A stretch of DNA of 64,000 nucleotides from Cognataquiflexum aquatile (lineage in GTDB: Bacteria; Bacteroidota; Bacteroidia; Cytophagales; Cyclobacteriaceae), in the NCBI RefSeq assembly GCF_003316845.1, contig NZ_QMIK01000005.1, positions 343,832-407,831 of the forward strand, given 5' to 3'. Numbering within the stretch: the stretch's first letter is position 1; each line of letters begins with the position of its first letter. Shown here in pieces: positions 41,806 through 49,834 of this stretch. The position numbers and the translations under genes are program-made. Below the pieces are notes generated by a model. That model did not search any database and was not told where the DNA came from. It saw nothing but the letters and a program-made list of their open reading frames with translations.

Positions 41806-42162
41806 CTAATAAAAGGCGTCTTCGAACTGCTTAAAATTTACATTCCCGTTTTGGTCTCTGTACACTCCGATGATGTCAAACCGGATATCCTTGTGCCAAT
41901 CCCTTTCATAAACAAAATTATCCGCAGCTTTGATCAGTAGTTTTCTTTTGGTACCATCTACGAATTCCTCTGCATAACCAAAACCGGTCCCGCTTCGGAA
42001 TTTGACTTCCACAAAAACCAAAATCCCTTTATGCTTAAAAATAAGGTCAATTTCGGCATGTCCACTCCGGTAATTGGCCTCTACAAATTCGTAGCCTCGC
42101 CCCATCAACCAAACTTTGGCCAAGTTCTCAGCCTCCTTTCCTATGTCATTATGTTCCGCCAT
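41806..42162 (-). CDS. YraN family (UPF0102) nuclease-like protein
   Basis: A 118-residue restriction-endonuclease-fold protein. It has GKEAENLAKVWLMGRGYEFVEANYR, then GHAEIDLIFKHKGILVFVEVKFR, which contains the D...ExK catalytic pattern of the fold, and FDIIGVYRD. The family is widespread in bacteria, often near ribosomal maturation genes, and its function is not established. It is divergent from lipB. Confidence 0.88.
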   Translation of the reverse strand: MAEHNDIGKEAENLAKVWLMGRGYEFVEANYRSGHAEIDLIFKHKGILVFVEVKFRSGTGFGYAEEFVDGTKRKLLIKAADNFVYERDWHKDIRFDIIGVYRDQNGNVNFKQFEDAFY

Positions 42163-42244
42163 GGGGATATTTGTTTATTTTTGGGTTATCAAAGAGAACC
42201 ATCATTTTATGGTTGCTGTTCTCATTTGGATTTAAAGAAAAACT

Positions 42245-42961
42245 GTGAATCAAGTTATCAATAAAAAAGTTAAGTTCATCGATCTCGGCATCAAGGATTA
42301 CAAAGAAACTTGGGATTTCCAGGAGGAGCTTTTTGCAAAGACCGTTTCACTTAAAATCCAAAACCGTCAATCCGGCCCGGAATCGCAAATTTCCACTGAC
42401 AACTACTTGATTTTTGTCGAGCACCCACACGTCTATACTTTGGGAAAAAGCGGTGAATTGTCCCATCTCTTGTTGGATGAGAAGGGATTGAAAGATAAGG
42501 ATGCTACTTTTTACAAAATCAACAGGGGAGGTGACATCACCTATCATGGTCCCGGGCAGTTGGTGGGATACCCCATTATTGATCTCGATAATTTCTTTAC
42601 CGACATCCACAAATACCTGAGACTTCTCGAAGAAGCTGTCATTTTGACTTTGGCTGAATATGGAATCGAAGCAGGAAGAATCGAGGGATTGACCGGAGTT
42701 TGGCTGGATTTCCTCGAACAGAAAAACCCAAGAAAAATCTGTGCATTTGGCGTAAAATCAAGCCGGTGGGTAACTATGCATGGCTTCGCTTTTAACATCA
42801 ATGCAGACATTGGCTATTTCAATAACATTGTGCCTTGTGGCATAGCGGACAAAGCAGTCACTTCGATGCATTTAGAACTTGGACACCCACTAGAAGAAAC
42901 TGAAGTAAAGGAAAAAGTCAAAAATCATCTTGTTGAATTATTTGGGATGGAGTTAGATTAA
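42245..42961 (+). CDS. lipB: Octanoyltransferase LipB
   Basis: A 238-residue enzyme that moves octanoyl groups from acyl carrier protein to lipoate-dependent proteins. Conserved blocks: FVEHPHVYTLGKSG, NRGGDITYHGPGQLVGYPIIDL, GVWLD, KICAFGVKSSRWVTMHGFAFN, and VPCGIADKAVTS with the catalytic Cys; the conserved Lys is in FGVK. The start codon is GTG at 42245. An 11-bp tandem repeat begins 7 nt after the stop. Confidence 0.93.
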   Translation: MNQVINKKVKFIDLGIKDYKETWDFQEELFAKTVSLKIQNRQSGPESQISTDNYLIFVEHPHVYTLGKSGELSHLLLDEKGLKDKDATFYKINRGGDITYHGPGQLVGYPIIDLDNFFTDIHKYLRLLEEAVILTLAEYGIEAGRIEGLTGVWLDFLEQKNPRKICAFGVKSSRWVTMHGFAFNINADIGYFNNIVPCGIADKAVTSMHLELGHPLEETEVKEKVKNHLVELFGMELD

Positions 42962-42967
42962 ATTTTC

Positions 42968-43022
42968 GAAATACAGTAGAAATAAAATTGAAATAAAGTA
43001 GAAATAGGATTGAAATAAAGTT
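42968..43022. repeat. 11-bp tandem repeat, five units, after lipB
   Basis: Units starting at 42968, 42979, 42990, 43001 and 43012 follow GAAATAAAGTA with one to three changes each. They fill the gap just after the lipB stop. Confidence 0.8.
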
Positions 43023-43056
43023 GATATAACTACTGAAAATAACAGTTGATTCTATT

Positions 43057-43091
43057 TCTCAAATCTCATGTCTCAAATCTCACGTCTAATT
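43057..43091. repeat. Array of TCTCANN 7-bp units before a hypothetical gene
   Basis: TCTCAAA, TCTCATG, TCTCAAA, TCTCACG and TCTAATT follow in register, ending 3 nt before the ATG at 43095. The period of seven matches the other arrays in this window, and the array lies where the ribosome-binding region should be. Confidence 0.75.
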
Positions 43092-43094
43092 TAA

Positions 43095-43496
43095 ATGAAA
43101 AAAGACATCGACTTTCACCCTGTCACGGGAGTCAAGCTTGCCATTGCCAAAGAAGAAACCAACGGCAATACCGAATGGTCGGTTTACATCATCAATCTCA
43201 ACCTGATTGAATTGAATACTGTGATGATTACCTCAAAAGGGTATGGCCAAATCGGTGGAGAAGAAAAGAAAACCTCGGTTTTGAGACACATGATCCAAGA
43301 ACTTGGATCAGAATCCATTGCCAAAATCGAACCGATTGACCCTGCACTTTTTGCCTTGACCAATGAATATTGGGTCAGTTATTATATCCTAAATCAGATT
43401 TTTGACAAAAAATTCATTTTCGCAGAAGGCAGTATGGACCCTTCCAATCTGAGCTTTATCCCTGAATTGGGATTGGAAGGTGTTCTCCATTCATAA
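43095..43496 (+). CDS. Hypothetical protein, 133 residues
   Basis: A soluble protein starting MKKDIDFHPVTGVKLAIAKE. It has a beta-rich first half (WSVYIINLNLIELNTVMITSKGYG) and a helical region (TSVLRHMIQELG), then IEPIDPALFALTNEYWVSYY. It resembles a conserved Bacteroidota protein without assigned function; no domain is recognised. The ATG directly follows a heptamer array, which may affect its translation. Confidence 0.75.
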   Translation: MKKDIDFHPVTGVKLAIAKEETNGNTEWSVYIINLNLIELNTVMITSKGYGQIGGEEKKTSVLRHMIQELGSESIAKIEPIDPALFALTNEYWVSYYILNQIFDKKFIFAEGSMDPSNLSFIPELGLEGVLHS

Positions 43497-43648
43497 TGGC
43501 AGAATTGAATTTATATGATTTTTTGATTTTTAGTTGAATATTAACTAATATCCCAATATCTTAATGAGTAATTGGATCAATTCCGGAAATAGGATTGCCC
43601 AATGTTTATTTGGAAGATTAGAAAGGAAACAATATAAAAATCATTTAT

Positions 43649-44383
43649 ATGGGAAATTTTTTGAGTGAATTAGGGGATGTCCTTTTTTTGGATATCGAGA
43701 CTGCTTCTTTGGAATCCGATTTTAGAGAATTACCACCGCGGCTACAGGAAGAATGGCTTAAAAAAGAAAAGCATATCATTCCCAAAGAGGAAGATGTGGA
43801 ACCCGGAAGTTTATTTTTCCAAAAAGCAGGAATTTATGCTGAATTTGGTAAAGTCATCTGCGTTGGAGTCGGATACTTTCATTATTTGGAGGAAGAAAAT
43901 AAATTGGAATTCCGGACCAAAAGCTATGGGGAAGAATTGGAATACGACACCCTGACTGCCTTTTGTGAATTACTCCAAAAGAAAAAATGGGTCCTGTGTG
44001 CCCACAACGGAAAGGAATTTGATTTCCCTTACCTCAGCAGAAGGATCTTGATAAATAGGATTCCCCTTCCTGAACCATTGCAGATCGCAGGCAAAAAACC
44101 TTGGGAAGTCCGTCACCTTGATACTTTGGAACTGTGGAAATTCGGAGATTATAAGCATTACACCAGGCTCGAATTGCTTGCTGCCATTTTTGACATCCCT
44201 ACTTCCAAGGAGTCCATCGACGGTTCTCAGGTCAATGAAGCCTATTATATCCAAAAAGACCTGGAATCTATTCGAAAATATTGCCTTCGTGATGTGGTGG
44301 TAACAGCCCAGATATATTTGGCTTTTCAAGGACTGCCGCCTGATATCGAAATGGAAGTGATTAACAAGGACAATGAAAGATGA
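43649..44383 (+). CDS. DnaQ-like 3'-5' exonuclease domain protein (PolB exo2 type)
   Basis: A 244-residue RNase H-fold protein. Exo I is VLFLDIETAS (DxE near residue 15), Exo II HNGKEFDFPYLSRR and Exo III RKYCLRDVVVTAQIY with the YxxxD pattern. HLDTLELWKFGDYKHYTRLELLAAIF matches the PF10108-type predicted exonucleases. All acidic metal ligands are present, so it should be active on DNA or RNA. No partner polymerase is adjacent. Confidence 0.88.
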   Translation: MGNFLSELGDVLFLDIETASLESDFRELPPRLQEEWLKKEKHIIPKEEDVEPGSLFFQKAGIYAEFGKVICVGVGYFHYLEEENKLEFRTKSYGEELEYDTLTAFCELLQKKKWVLCAHNGKEFDFPYLSRRILINRIPLPEPLQIAGKKPWEVRHLDTLELWKFGDYKHYTRLELLAAIFDIPTSKESIDGSQVNEAYYIQKDLESIRKYCLRDVVVTAQIYLAFQGLPPDIEMEVINKDNER

Positions 44384-44744
44384 TCCAAATCAGAAACTAC
44401 ATAAAGCAAATAAGCCCATTTTGACTCTTTTCGAATATATAAAAACTAATAGACCACATGTCAATTCAAAATTGAACGTATGTAATTTCAAAATTCATGT
44501 CGTGTTATTTCAAAGTTATATCCGTGTAATTTCAAAATTGAACCTGTATAATGTCGGGCTCAAAAAGTTCGAAGAAATCTCACAAATCCAAAACCTGAAA
44601 AAATTCTTGGTATATGGCGGAAAGGAGTCGCAAATACGCAGCAGCGGTAAGTTGCTTTCTTGGAAGGATTTTGGTTAATAAAACCAAATTGGAACCAATT
44701 CTGCTTTAAGTTTTTTATTAACTTTAGAAAAAGTAAGTGAGACA
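44384..44744. other. Repeat-bearing gap between the exonuclease and toxin-antitoxin genes
   Basis: The gap contains the 22-bp repeat at 44461-44548 and otherwise nothing gene-like. An open frame of about 100 codons covering 44373-44678 runs through the repeats and is judged spurious. Confidence 0.6.
44461..44548. repeat. 22-bp tandem repeat, four imperfect units
   Basis: The core TTCAAAATTGAAC or a close variant recurs at 44465, 44487, 44509 and 44531, a strict 22-bp period. A weak fifth unit follows. The array lies about 200 bp upstream of the toxin-antitoxin pair. Confidence 0.8.
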
Positions 44745-44993
44745 ATGGAATCTACCACAGTAAAAAGCCTGAAAGAAACGGTTTTGGAAAGGATTGAAAG
44801 TCTTTCTGAGGTTGACCTTAAAGTTATTGATGGAATGTTAAATCAATTGGAAAACAAAACTTCAAAGAAAGATAAAATCCTTTCATTTGCAGGATTGTTG
44901 GATACGCAGAAAGATGCAGGGCTAATCAAAGAATTAACCACTGACCTGACCAAATCCAGATTAAAAGAAACCAGAAATTTTGAATCACTTTGA
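44745..44993 (+). CDS. Putative antitoxin of a VapBC-type pair
   Basis: An 82-residue, helix-rich, charged protein (SLKETVLERIESLSEVDLKVID, then a Lys-rich middle and DLTKSRLKETRNFESL). No DNA-binding domain is recognised with certainty. It is called antitoxin from its size, its position directly before a PIN-domain gene and the 4-nt overlap with it (TTGA). The C-terminal tail is the likely toxin-neutralising part. Confidence 0.7.
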   Translation: MESTTVKSLKETVLERIESLSEVDLKVIDGMLNQLENKTSKKDKILSFAGLLDTQKDAGLIKELTTDLTKSRLKETRNFESL

Positions 44994-45391
44994 AAAAATC
45001 ACTTTTAGATACAGATACAATCATCAACTTTTTCAAGAAAGATATTAATACCCTCAAAAACGCCACATTATACCTTGCTGAGTTCAATAGCTTTATAATT
45101 TCAGAAATCAATTATTTTGAATTTAAAAAAGGAATTGAATATAAAGGATCCGAAAAGCAAAAGATTGCTTTTGAACAATTTGTAGATGAGATTGAGGTGT
45201 TAAATATTTCAAGAAATACAGTTAAAATTTCAGCTTCCATTTATTCGGATTTAAGGAAAAAAGGAGTCACAATCGGTTCATCTGACTTACTGATAGCCGG
45301 GATTGCAATCCATTCCGACCTACAACTAATCACAAACAACACAGCCCATTTCGCACAGATTCAGGGCTTATCATTACACAATTGGAAATAA
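44990..45391 (+). CDS. PIN-domain ribonuclease toxin (VapC family)
   Basis: A 133-residue PIN-domain protein. The acidic set is complete: LLDTDTIINFF (first Asp), ISEINYFEFKKG (Glu), GSSDLLIAGIAIHSD (Asp) and LITNNTAHF near the end. VapC toxins cut tRNA or rRNA and are silenced by the antitoxin. The start codon is TTG and overlaps the antitoxin stop. The C-terminal IQGLSLHNW is usual for the family. Confidence 0.9.
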   Translation: MKKSLLDTDTIINFFKKDINTLKNATLYLAEFNSFIISEINYFEFKKGIEYKGSEKQKIAFEQFVDEIEVLNISRNTVKISASIYSDLRKKGVTIGSSDLLIAGIAIHSDLQLITNNTAHFAQIQGLSLHNWK

Positions 45392-45397
45392 ACTTTC

Positions 45398-47587
45398 ATG
45401 GGAAGAAAATCAAATAATCAGGGCCAAAAGGGCAAAAAAAGCGGAAAGGTGATAGATGCCGCCCAACTGACCAAAAAAGTACTCAACTTTTTAGATAACA
45501 ATTACGGCAAAGAATTCAATGCCAAACAGATTATCAAGAAACTTGAAATCCGCGACTCCATCGCCAAAGGCGGTGTAGAACCGATGTTACATAAACTTGC
45601 CGCAGCAGGCAACATATCCAAATCACCGAGAAATTATTTTGCTTCAGTCAAAGAACCTGAGTTCATTGAAGGTGAAGTGGATTTTGTCAATCCGCGCTTT
45701 GCATTTATCAAACCTGATCCCAAACATGGATTGGAAGAAGATGTCCTCATTAAAGAAGCCGATCTAAAACATGCCTTGGATGGTGACCGAGTCAGAATCA
45801 TGGTATACCCCGTCAAAGGAAGTACCGGAAGGCTCGAAGGAAAAGTATTGGAAATCGTCAGCCGAAGCAGGGATGAGTTTGTCGGTAGGGTAGAAATATC
45901 CCCGAGATTCGCCTTTGTCGTGCCTGATTTCAAAAAGATGCACTATGACATTTTTGTCCACAGGGGTGACCTTGGTGGTGCCGAACACAACCAAAAAGTA
46001 GTTGTCAAACTCTCCGACTGGCGCGAGGACGACAAAAATCCGACAGGGAAAGTCACCCGTGTTCTTGGAAAAGCCGGAGAACATGAAGTAGAAATCCATT
46101 CCATCATGGCTGAGTTTGGCTTGCCCTTCGAATACCCAAAAGAAGTCGAAGATGAAGCAAACCTGATCCCCGAGGAAATTTCACCTGAAGAAATCAAAAA
46201 CCGCCGCGATATGCGGGACATTCCGACATTCACCATTGACCCCGCGGATGCCAAAGATTTTGATGATGCGATATCCTACAGGGTTTTGGAAAACGGAAAC
46301 CTTGAAATCGGCGTCCACATCGCTGACGTAACCCACTATGTCAAGCCAAAAACCAAATTGGAAAAAGAGGCCTACGAAAGAGCTACTTCGGTCTATTTGG
46401 TGGATAGAACCATCCCGATGTTACCGGAAAGGCTCAGTAACGGACTTTGCTCGCTGAGACCAAATGAAGACAAACTGACTTTTTCCTGCGTTTTTGAAAT
46501 GGATGAAAATGCCGATGTTCTGAATACTTGGATAGGCCGGACTGTGACGCATTCCGACAGGCGATTTGCCTATGAAGAAGGTCAGGAAAACATCGACAAG
46601 CAGGAAGGTGATTTCTATCTGGAACTCACACTTTTAAATGACCTTGCCAAGAAGCTGCGAAAAAGAAGATTTGATAAAGGAGCGGTCAATTTTGAAACTG
46701 TGGAAGTCAAATTCAAACTAGATGAAAAAGGAAAGCCACTTGGTCTCTTTGTCAAAGAGCGAAAAGATATCCACAAGCTCATTGAGGAATTTATGCTGTT
46801 GGCCAATAGGACGGTGGCAGAATTTGTCTTCAACAAAAACAAAGGAAAGGATACATTTGTCTATAGGATTCACGACCATCCGGATGCGGAGAGGTTGGAG
46901 ACCTTTGCCAATTTTGCCAAGAAATTTGGCCATGAAATGAAAATCGGGGAAGGGACAAGGATTTCGATGGCCTTGAATAAACTCATGGAGGAGATTCTCG
47001 GGAAACCGGAACAAAATGTCCTTGAGCAACTTGCAATCCGAAGCATGGCTAAGGCAAAATATACGACAGAAGCAAAAGGCCACTTTGGCTTGGCATTCCA
47101 ACATTATACCCACTTCACCTCGCCTATCCGAAGGTATCCGGATATGATGGTGCACCGATTGTTGCAACATTATCTTGATGGCGGCAAGTCACCCGAAGCA
47201 GAAACTTGGGAAGACAAATGTCTCCATTCTTCCGAAAGGGAAAAAAGGGCTGCTGATTCAGAGAGAGCTTCCATCAAATACAAACAAGTGGAATTCATGT
47301 CCCTTGCTGAGGAAAAGGATTATGACGGTATCGTTACCGGAGTGACAGAGTGGGGAGTTTTTGTGGAAATCACCGAAACCAAGTGTGAAGGAATGATCAG
47401 GGTTCAGGATATGAAGGACGATTATTACCAATTTGATGAAAAAAATATGCGTCTTATTGGGACAAGAAATAAAAAAATGATCACTTTGGGTGAAAAAGTA
47501 ATGGTACGTGTAGTAGCCACGGACATTGATAGAAGAACTATAGACCTGGAATTTGCAGATAATGAACCAAGAAATAAGCGTAGATAA
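45398..47587 (+). CDS. rnr: Ribonuclease R
   Basis: A 729-residue exoribonuclease. An N-terminal basic region and helix-turn-helix part, then cold-shock domains (FAFIKPDPKHGLEEDVLIKE), then the RNB catalytic domain with TIDPADAKDFDDAIS, whose Asp residues bind metal. A C-terminal S1 domain (DYDGIVTGVTEWGVFVEI) ends it. RNase R degrades structured RNA in 3'-5' direction. The start is 6 nt after the toxin stop. The 3' end overlaps the prenyl synthase gene by 26 nt. Confidence 0.95.
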   Translation: MGRKSNNQGQKGKKSGKVIDAAQLTKKVLNFLDNNYGKEFNAKQIIKKLEIRDSIAKGGVEPMLHKLAAAGNISKSPRNYFASVKEPEFIEGEVDFVNPRFAFIKPDPKHGLEEDVLIKEADLKHALDGDRVRIMVYPVKGSTGRLEGKVLEIVSRSRDEFVGRVEISPRFAFVVPDFKKMHYDIFVHRGDLGGAEHNQKVVVKLSDWREDDKNPTGKVTRVLGKAGEHEVEIHSIMAEFGLPFEYPKEVEDEANLIPEEISPEEIKNRRDMRDIPTFTIDPADAKDFDDAISYRVLENGNLEIGVHIADVTHYVKPKTKLEKEAYERATSVYLVDRTIPMLPERLSNGLCSLRPNEDKLTFSCVFEMDENADVLNTWIGRTVTHSDRRFAYEEGQENIDKQEGDFYLELTLLNDLAKKLRKRRFDKGAVNFETVEVKFKLDEKGKPLGLFVKERKDIHKLIEEFMLLANRTVAEFVFNKNKGKDTFVYRIHDHPDAERLETFANFAKKFGHEMKIGEGTRISMALNKLMEEILGKPEQNVLEQLAIRSMAKAKYTTEAKGHFGLAFQHYTHFTSPIRRYPDMMVHRLLQHYLDGGKSPEAETWEDKCLHSSEREKRAADSERASIKYKQVEFMSLAEEKDYDGIVTGVTEWGVFVEITETKCEGMIRVQDMKDDYYQFDEKNMRLIGTRNKKMITLGEKVMVRVVATDIDRRTIDLEFADNEPRNKRR

Positions 47588-48548
47588 AATCTTACAGGAT
47601 TTAGAAAAACATATCCAAAGACATTCTTACGGACAATCACCCCAAGAACTTTACGAGCCGATTTCATACATCATGAGCCTGGGCGGAAAAAGAATCCGCC
47701 CTTTGCTTACCCTGATGGCTTATTCGCTGTATAAATCTGACTACCAAAACATCATGAATCCCGCGTCGGCAGTGGAGGTCTTTCACAACTTTACCCTGAT
47801 GCATGACGACATCATGGATGATGCCCCGCTACGAAGGGGAAAAGCTACTGTCCATGAAAAATGGAATGCCAATACGGCGATTCTTTCCGGGGACGTGATG
47901 CTGGTCAAAGCTTATGACATGCTCCTGGACATTGAACCCGGTAAATTCTGGGAATCCATCCGCCTTTTTAATCAAACAGCTGCCGAAGTTTGCGAAGGCC
48001 AACAGCATGACATGAATTTTGAATCCCAAAATACTGTCTCGGAAGAAGCCTACCTCGACATGATCAGGCAAAAAACAGCTGTTTTGCTCGGATTCGCACT
48101 TCAGTTTGGGGCGATTTTGGCCGATGCTTCTATCGAAGACGCTCAAAAACTTTATGATTTTGGAGTCAATATCGGTATAGGTTTTCAACTCAAAGATGAT
48201 TTGCTCGATGTCTATGCCGACAAAGACAAATTCGGCAAGCAGGTCGGTGGCGATATCATTTCCAACAAAAAGACTTTCCTGCTAATCAAAGCCAAAGAAT
48301 TGGTTGAGGGAGATGCTAAAATCAAATTGGAATCCTGGCTGGAGGCTAAGACTTTTAACAAGGAAGAAAAAGTAGCTGCAGTCACGGCCATTTATGATTC
48401 TTTGGGGATCAAAAGCCTGACCGAAGCAAAAATGAAAGCATACTTCGACAAAGGCTTTGAGCAATTTGCTTCTCTTGAAGTTCCCAACAAGGACATCTAT
48501 ACATCCCTTCTTCAACTCACCCAAGACCTGGTGCACCGGGAAAAATAA
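47562..48548 (+). CDS. Polyprenyl synthetase (trans-isoprenyl diphosphate synthase)
   Basis: A 328-residue enzyme with both Asp-rich motifs: HDDIMDDAPLRRG near residue 80 (DDxxD type) and LKDDLLDVYADKDKFGK near residue 210. GGKRIRPLLTLM is the usual substrate-binding block. It builds prenyl diphosphates for menaquinone or undecaprenyl carriers; chain length is not decidable by eye. The ATG at 47562 is chosen; a TTG nine bases upstream is less likely. It overlaps rnr by 26 nt. Confidence 0.92.
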   Translation: MNQEISVDKILQDLEKHIQRHSYGQSPQELYEPISYIMSLGGKRIRPLLTLMAYSLYKSDYQNIMNPASAVEVFHNFTLMHDDIMDDAPLRRGKATVHEKWNANTAILSGDVMLVKAYDMLLDIEPGKFWESIRLFNQTAAEVCEGQQHDMNFESQNTVSEEAYLDMIRQKTAVLLGFALQFGAILADASIEDAQKLYDFGVNIGIGFQLKDDLLDVYADKDKFGKQVGGDIISNKKTFLLIKAKELVEGDAKIKLESWLEAKTFNKEEKVAAVTAIYDSLGIKSLTEAKMKAYFDKGFEQFASLEVPNKDIYTSLLQLTQDLVHREK

Positions 48549-48562
48549 TCAACCCCTATTTC

Positions 48563-49192
48563 ATGGAATTATCTGCAACGGTTCTCATCATTGCGCTGAC
48601 AGTATTGACTTCATACCAAGCTTGGCAAAAGCCCAACCTGTTGGAAAGATGGATGTTTACGCCCTACCAAATCCAAAAAAGGAACCAATGGGATCGGTTT
48701 ATTCTTTCTGGATTTATTCATAAGGATGGTACCCATTTGCTCTTCAACATGTTTACTTTCTATTTTTTTGGAAGGGTGGTTGAAAGTTTTCTAATGATTA
48801 AGTTTGGGCAGACAGTTGGGATTGGAATGTATCTCCTTTTCTATGTTGGAGCAATTGTGATTGCAGATATCCCGACCTATTTCAAGCATCAATCCCACTC
48901 CTACTATCAGGCCCTAGGCGCATCCGGTGGGGTCTCGGCAACAGTGTTTGGCAGCATTATCTTGATGCCTCTGTCTGACATCTGTCTATTTGGATTGCTT
49001 TGTCTGCCGGGTTTTGCACTGGGAGTTTTGTTTTTGATTTACAGTCTTGTCCAATCCAAAAAAGGCGGCGATGGCATCAACCATGATGCCCACCTGTATG
49101 GTGCATTATTCGGAATTGCATTTATCCTGATCGTGTCCCCACAAAGCGCTTTGAATTTTGTAGATCAAATAAAAAGCTTCAGGATTTTTTGA
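48563..49192 (+). CDS. Rhomboid-family intramembrane serine protease
   Basis: A 209-residue membrane protein with about six helices. GFIHKDGTHLLFNMFTFYFFG is the rhomboid HxxxN-type region in the second helix. The nucleophile motif is GASGGVSATVFG and the catalytic His lies in DAHLYGALFGIAF. It cuts membrane proteins within the lipid bilayer; substrates are unknown. It follows the prenyl synthase gene by 14 nt. Confidence 0.9.
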   Translation: MELSATVLIIALTVLTSYQAWQKPNLLERWMFTPYQIQKRNQWDRFILSGFIHKDGTHLLFNMFTFYFFGRVVESFLMIKFGQTVGIGMYLLFYVGAIVIADIPTYFKHQSHSYYQALGASGGVSATVFGSIILMPLSDICLFGLLCLPGFALGVLFLIYSLVQSKKGGDGINHDAHLYGALFGIAFILIVSPQSALNFVDQIKSFRIF

Positions 49193-49257
49193 GCTGAAGC
49201 TTTATTCCTTTTTTAACTTTTCCTTATTGAGATAAGGCCTTTTCAAAAACCTAATCC

Positions 49258-49569
49258 CTATTTATCTTTTTGAAGTTGTCTGATATTTTTATCAGTGACA
49301 CTCCTCATCATGGTATTCCATCTGTCCTTTCCTCTTTCTTCAGAATAGACGTCCGGACCAGGAACACCAACCCTCATTCCCAAAATTCTTTCAGCTGTTT
49401 TTCCTTTTCCTGAAATATTAAAATACAGGTCAACGGCATTTATATTGTCTGTAAACCTAGAGATTTTGTCAATTGATTTCCTGATTTGGGCCTGCAAACC
49501 TTCAGGCAAATCTACCTGTGGTGCCTGCACATCAATTTTGATTCCGTTATAATTTTCCGTGTAATTCAT
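49258..49569 (-). CDS. HPF/RaiA-family ribosome-associated protein
   Basis: A 103-residue protein. IKIDVQAPQVDLPEGLQAQIRKSIDKISRFTDNI matches the short ribosome hibernation factor fold with its beta-alpha-beta pattern, and VDLYFNISGKGKTAERILGMRVGVPG gives the following strands. Such proteins bind the 30S subunit in stationary phase or act in ribosome hibernation. This copy lacks the long C-terminal dimerisation domain. It is monocistronic. Confidence 0.8.
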   Translation of the reverse strand: MNYTENYNGIKIDVQAPQVDLPEGLQAQIRKSIDKISRFTDNINAVDLYFNISGKGKTAERILGMRVGVPGPDVYSEERGKDRWNTMMRSVTDKNIRQLQKDK

Positions 49570-49787
49570 GGTACAGTATTTTGAGTTTTTAAACGTGATT
49601 CTTTTACCTTTTACAGTAATTAAAGCTAGTCTAAATTTCTATTTCAACCGAATTTTAGACCACAAAAAACATGAAAATTTTAACCAAATTACTGTGCCAA
49701 ACCTTCCAAAAAATCAAATAACCATCCAATATCCAAGTACACAGAAACATTCCTTTTTGGTGCAAATAATTACTGGAATAAAAAAAA

Positions 49788-49810
49788 CCTCAGACCTTAA
49801 AGGCCTGAGG
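49788..49810 (-). terminator. Terminator of the metalloprotease gene
   Basis: CCTCAG-A-CC and GG-C-CTGAGG pair around TTAAA; on the minus strand a T8 run follows. It begins 25 nt past the stop at 49835. Confidence 0.8.
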
Positions 49811-49834
49811 CTATAGAAATATGTTTTGCTTTTT

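Noticed and set aside
44373..44678. 101-codon frame after the exonuclease gene
   Set aside because: It overlaps the previous gene and runs through the 22-bp repeats; composition is not convincing.
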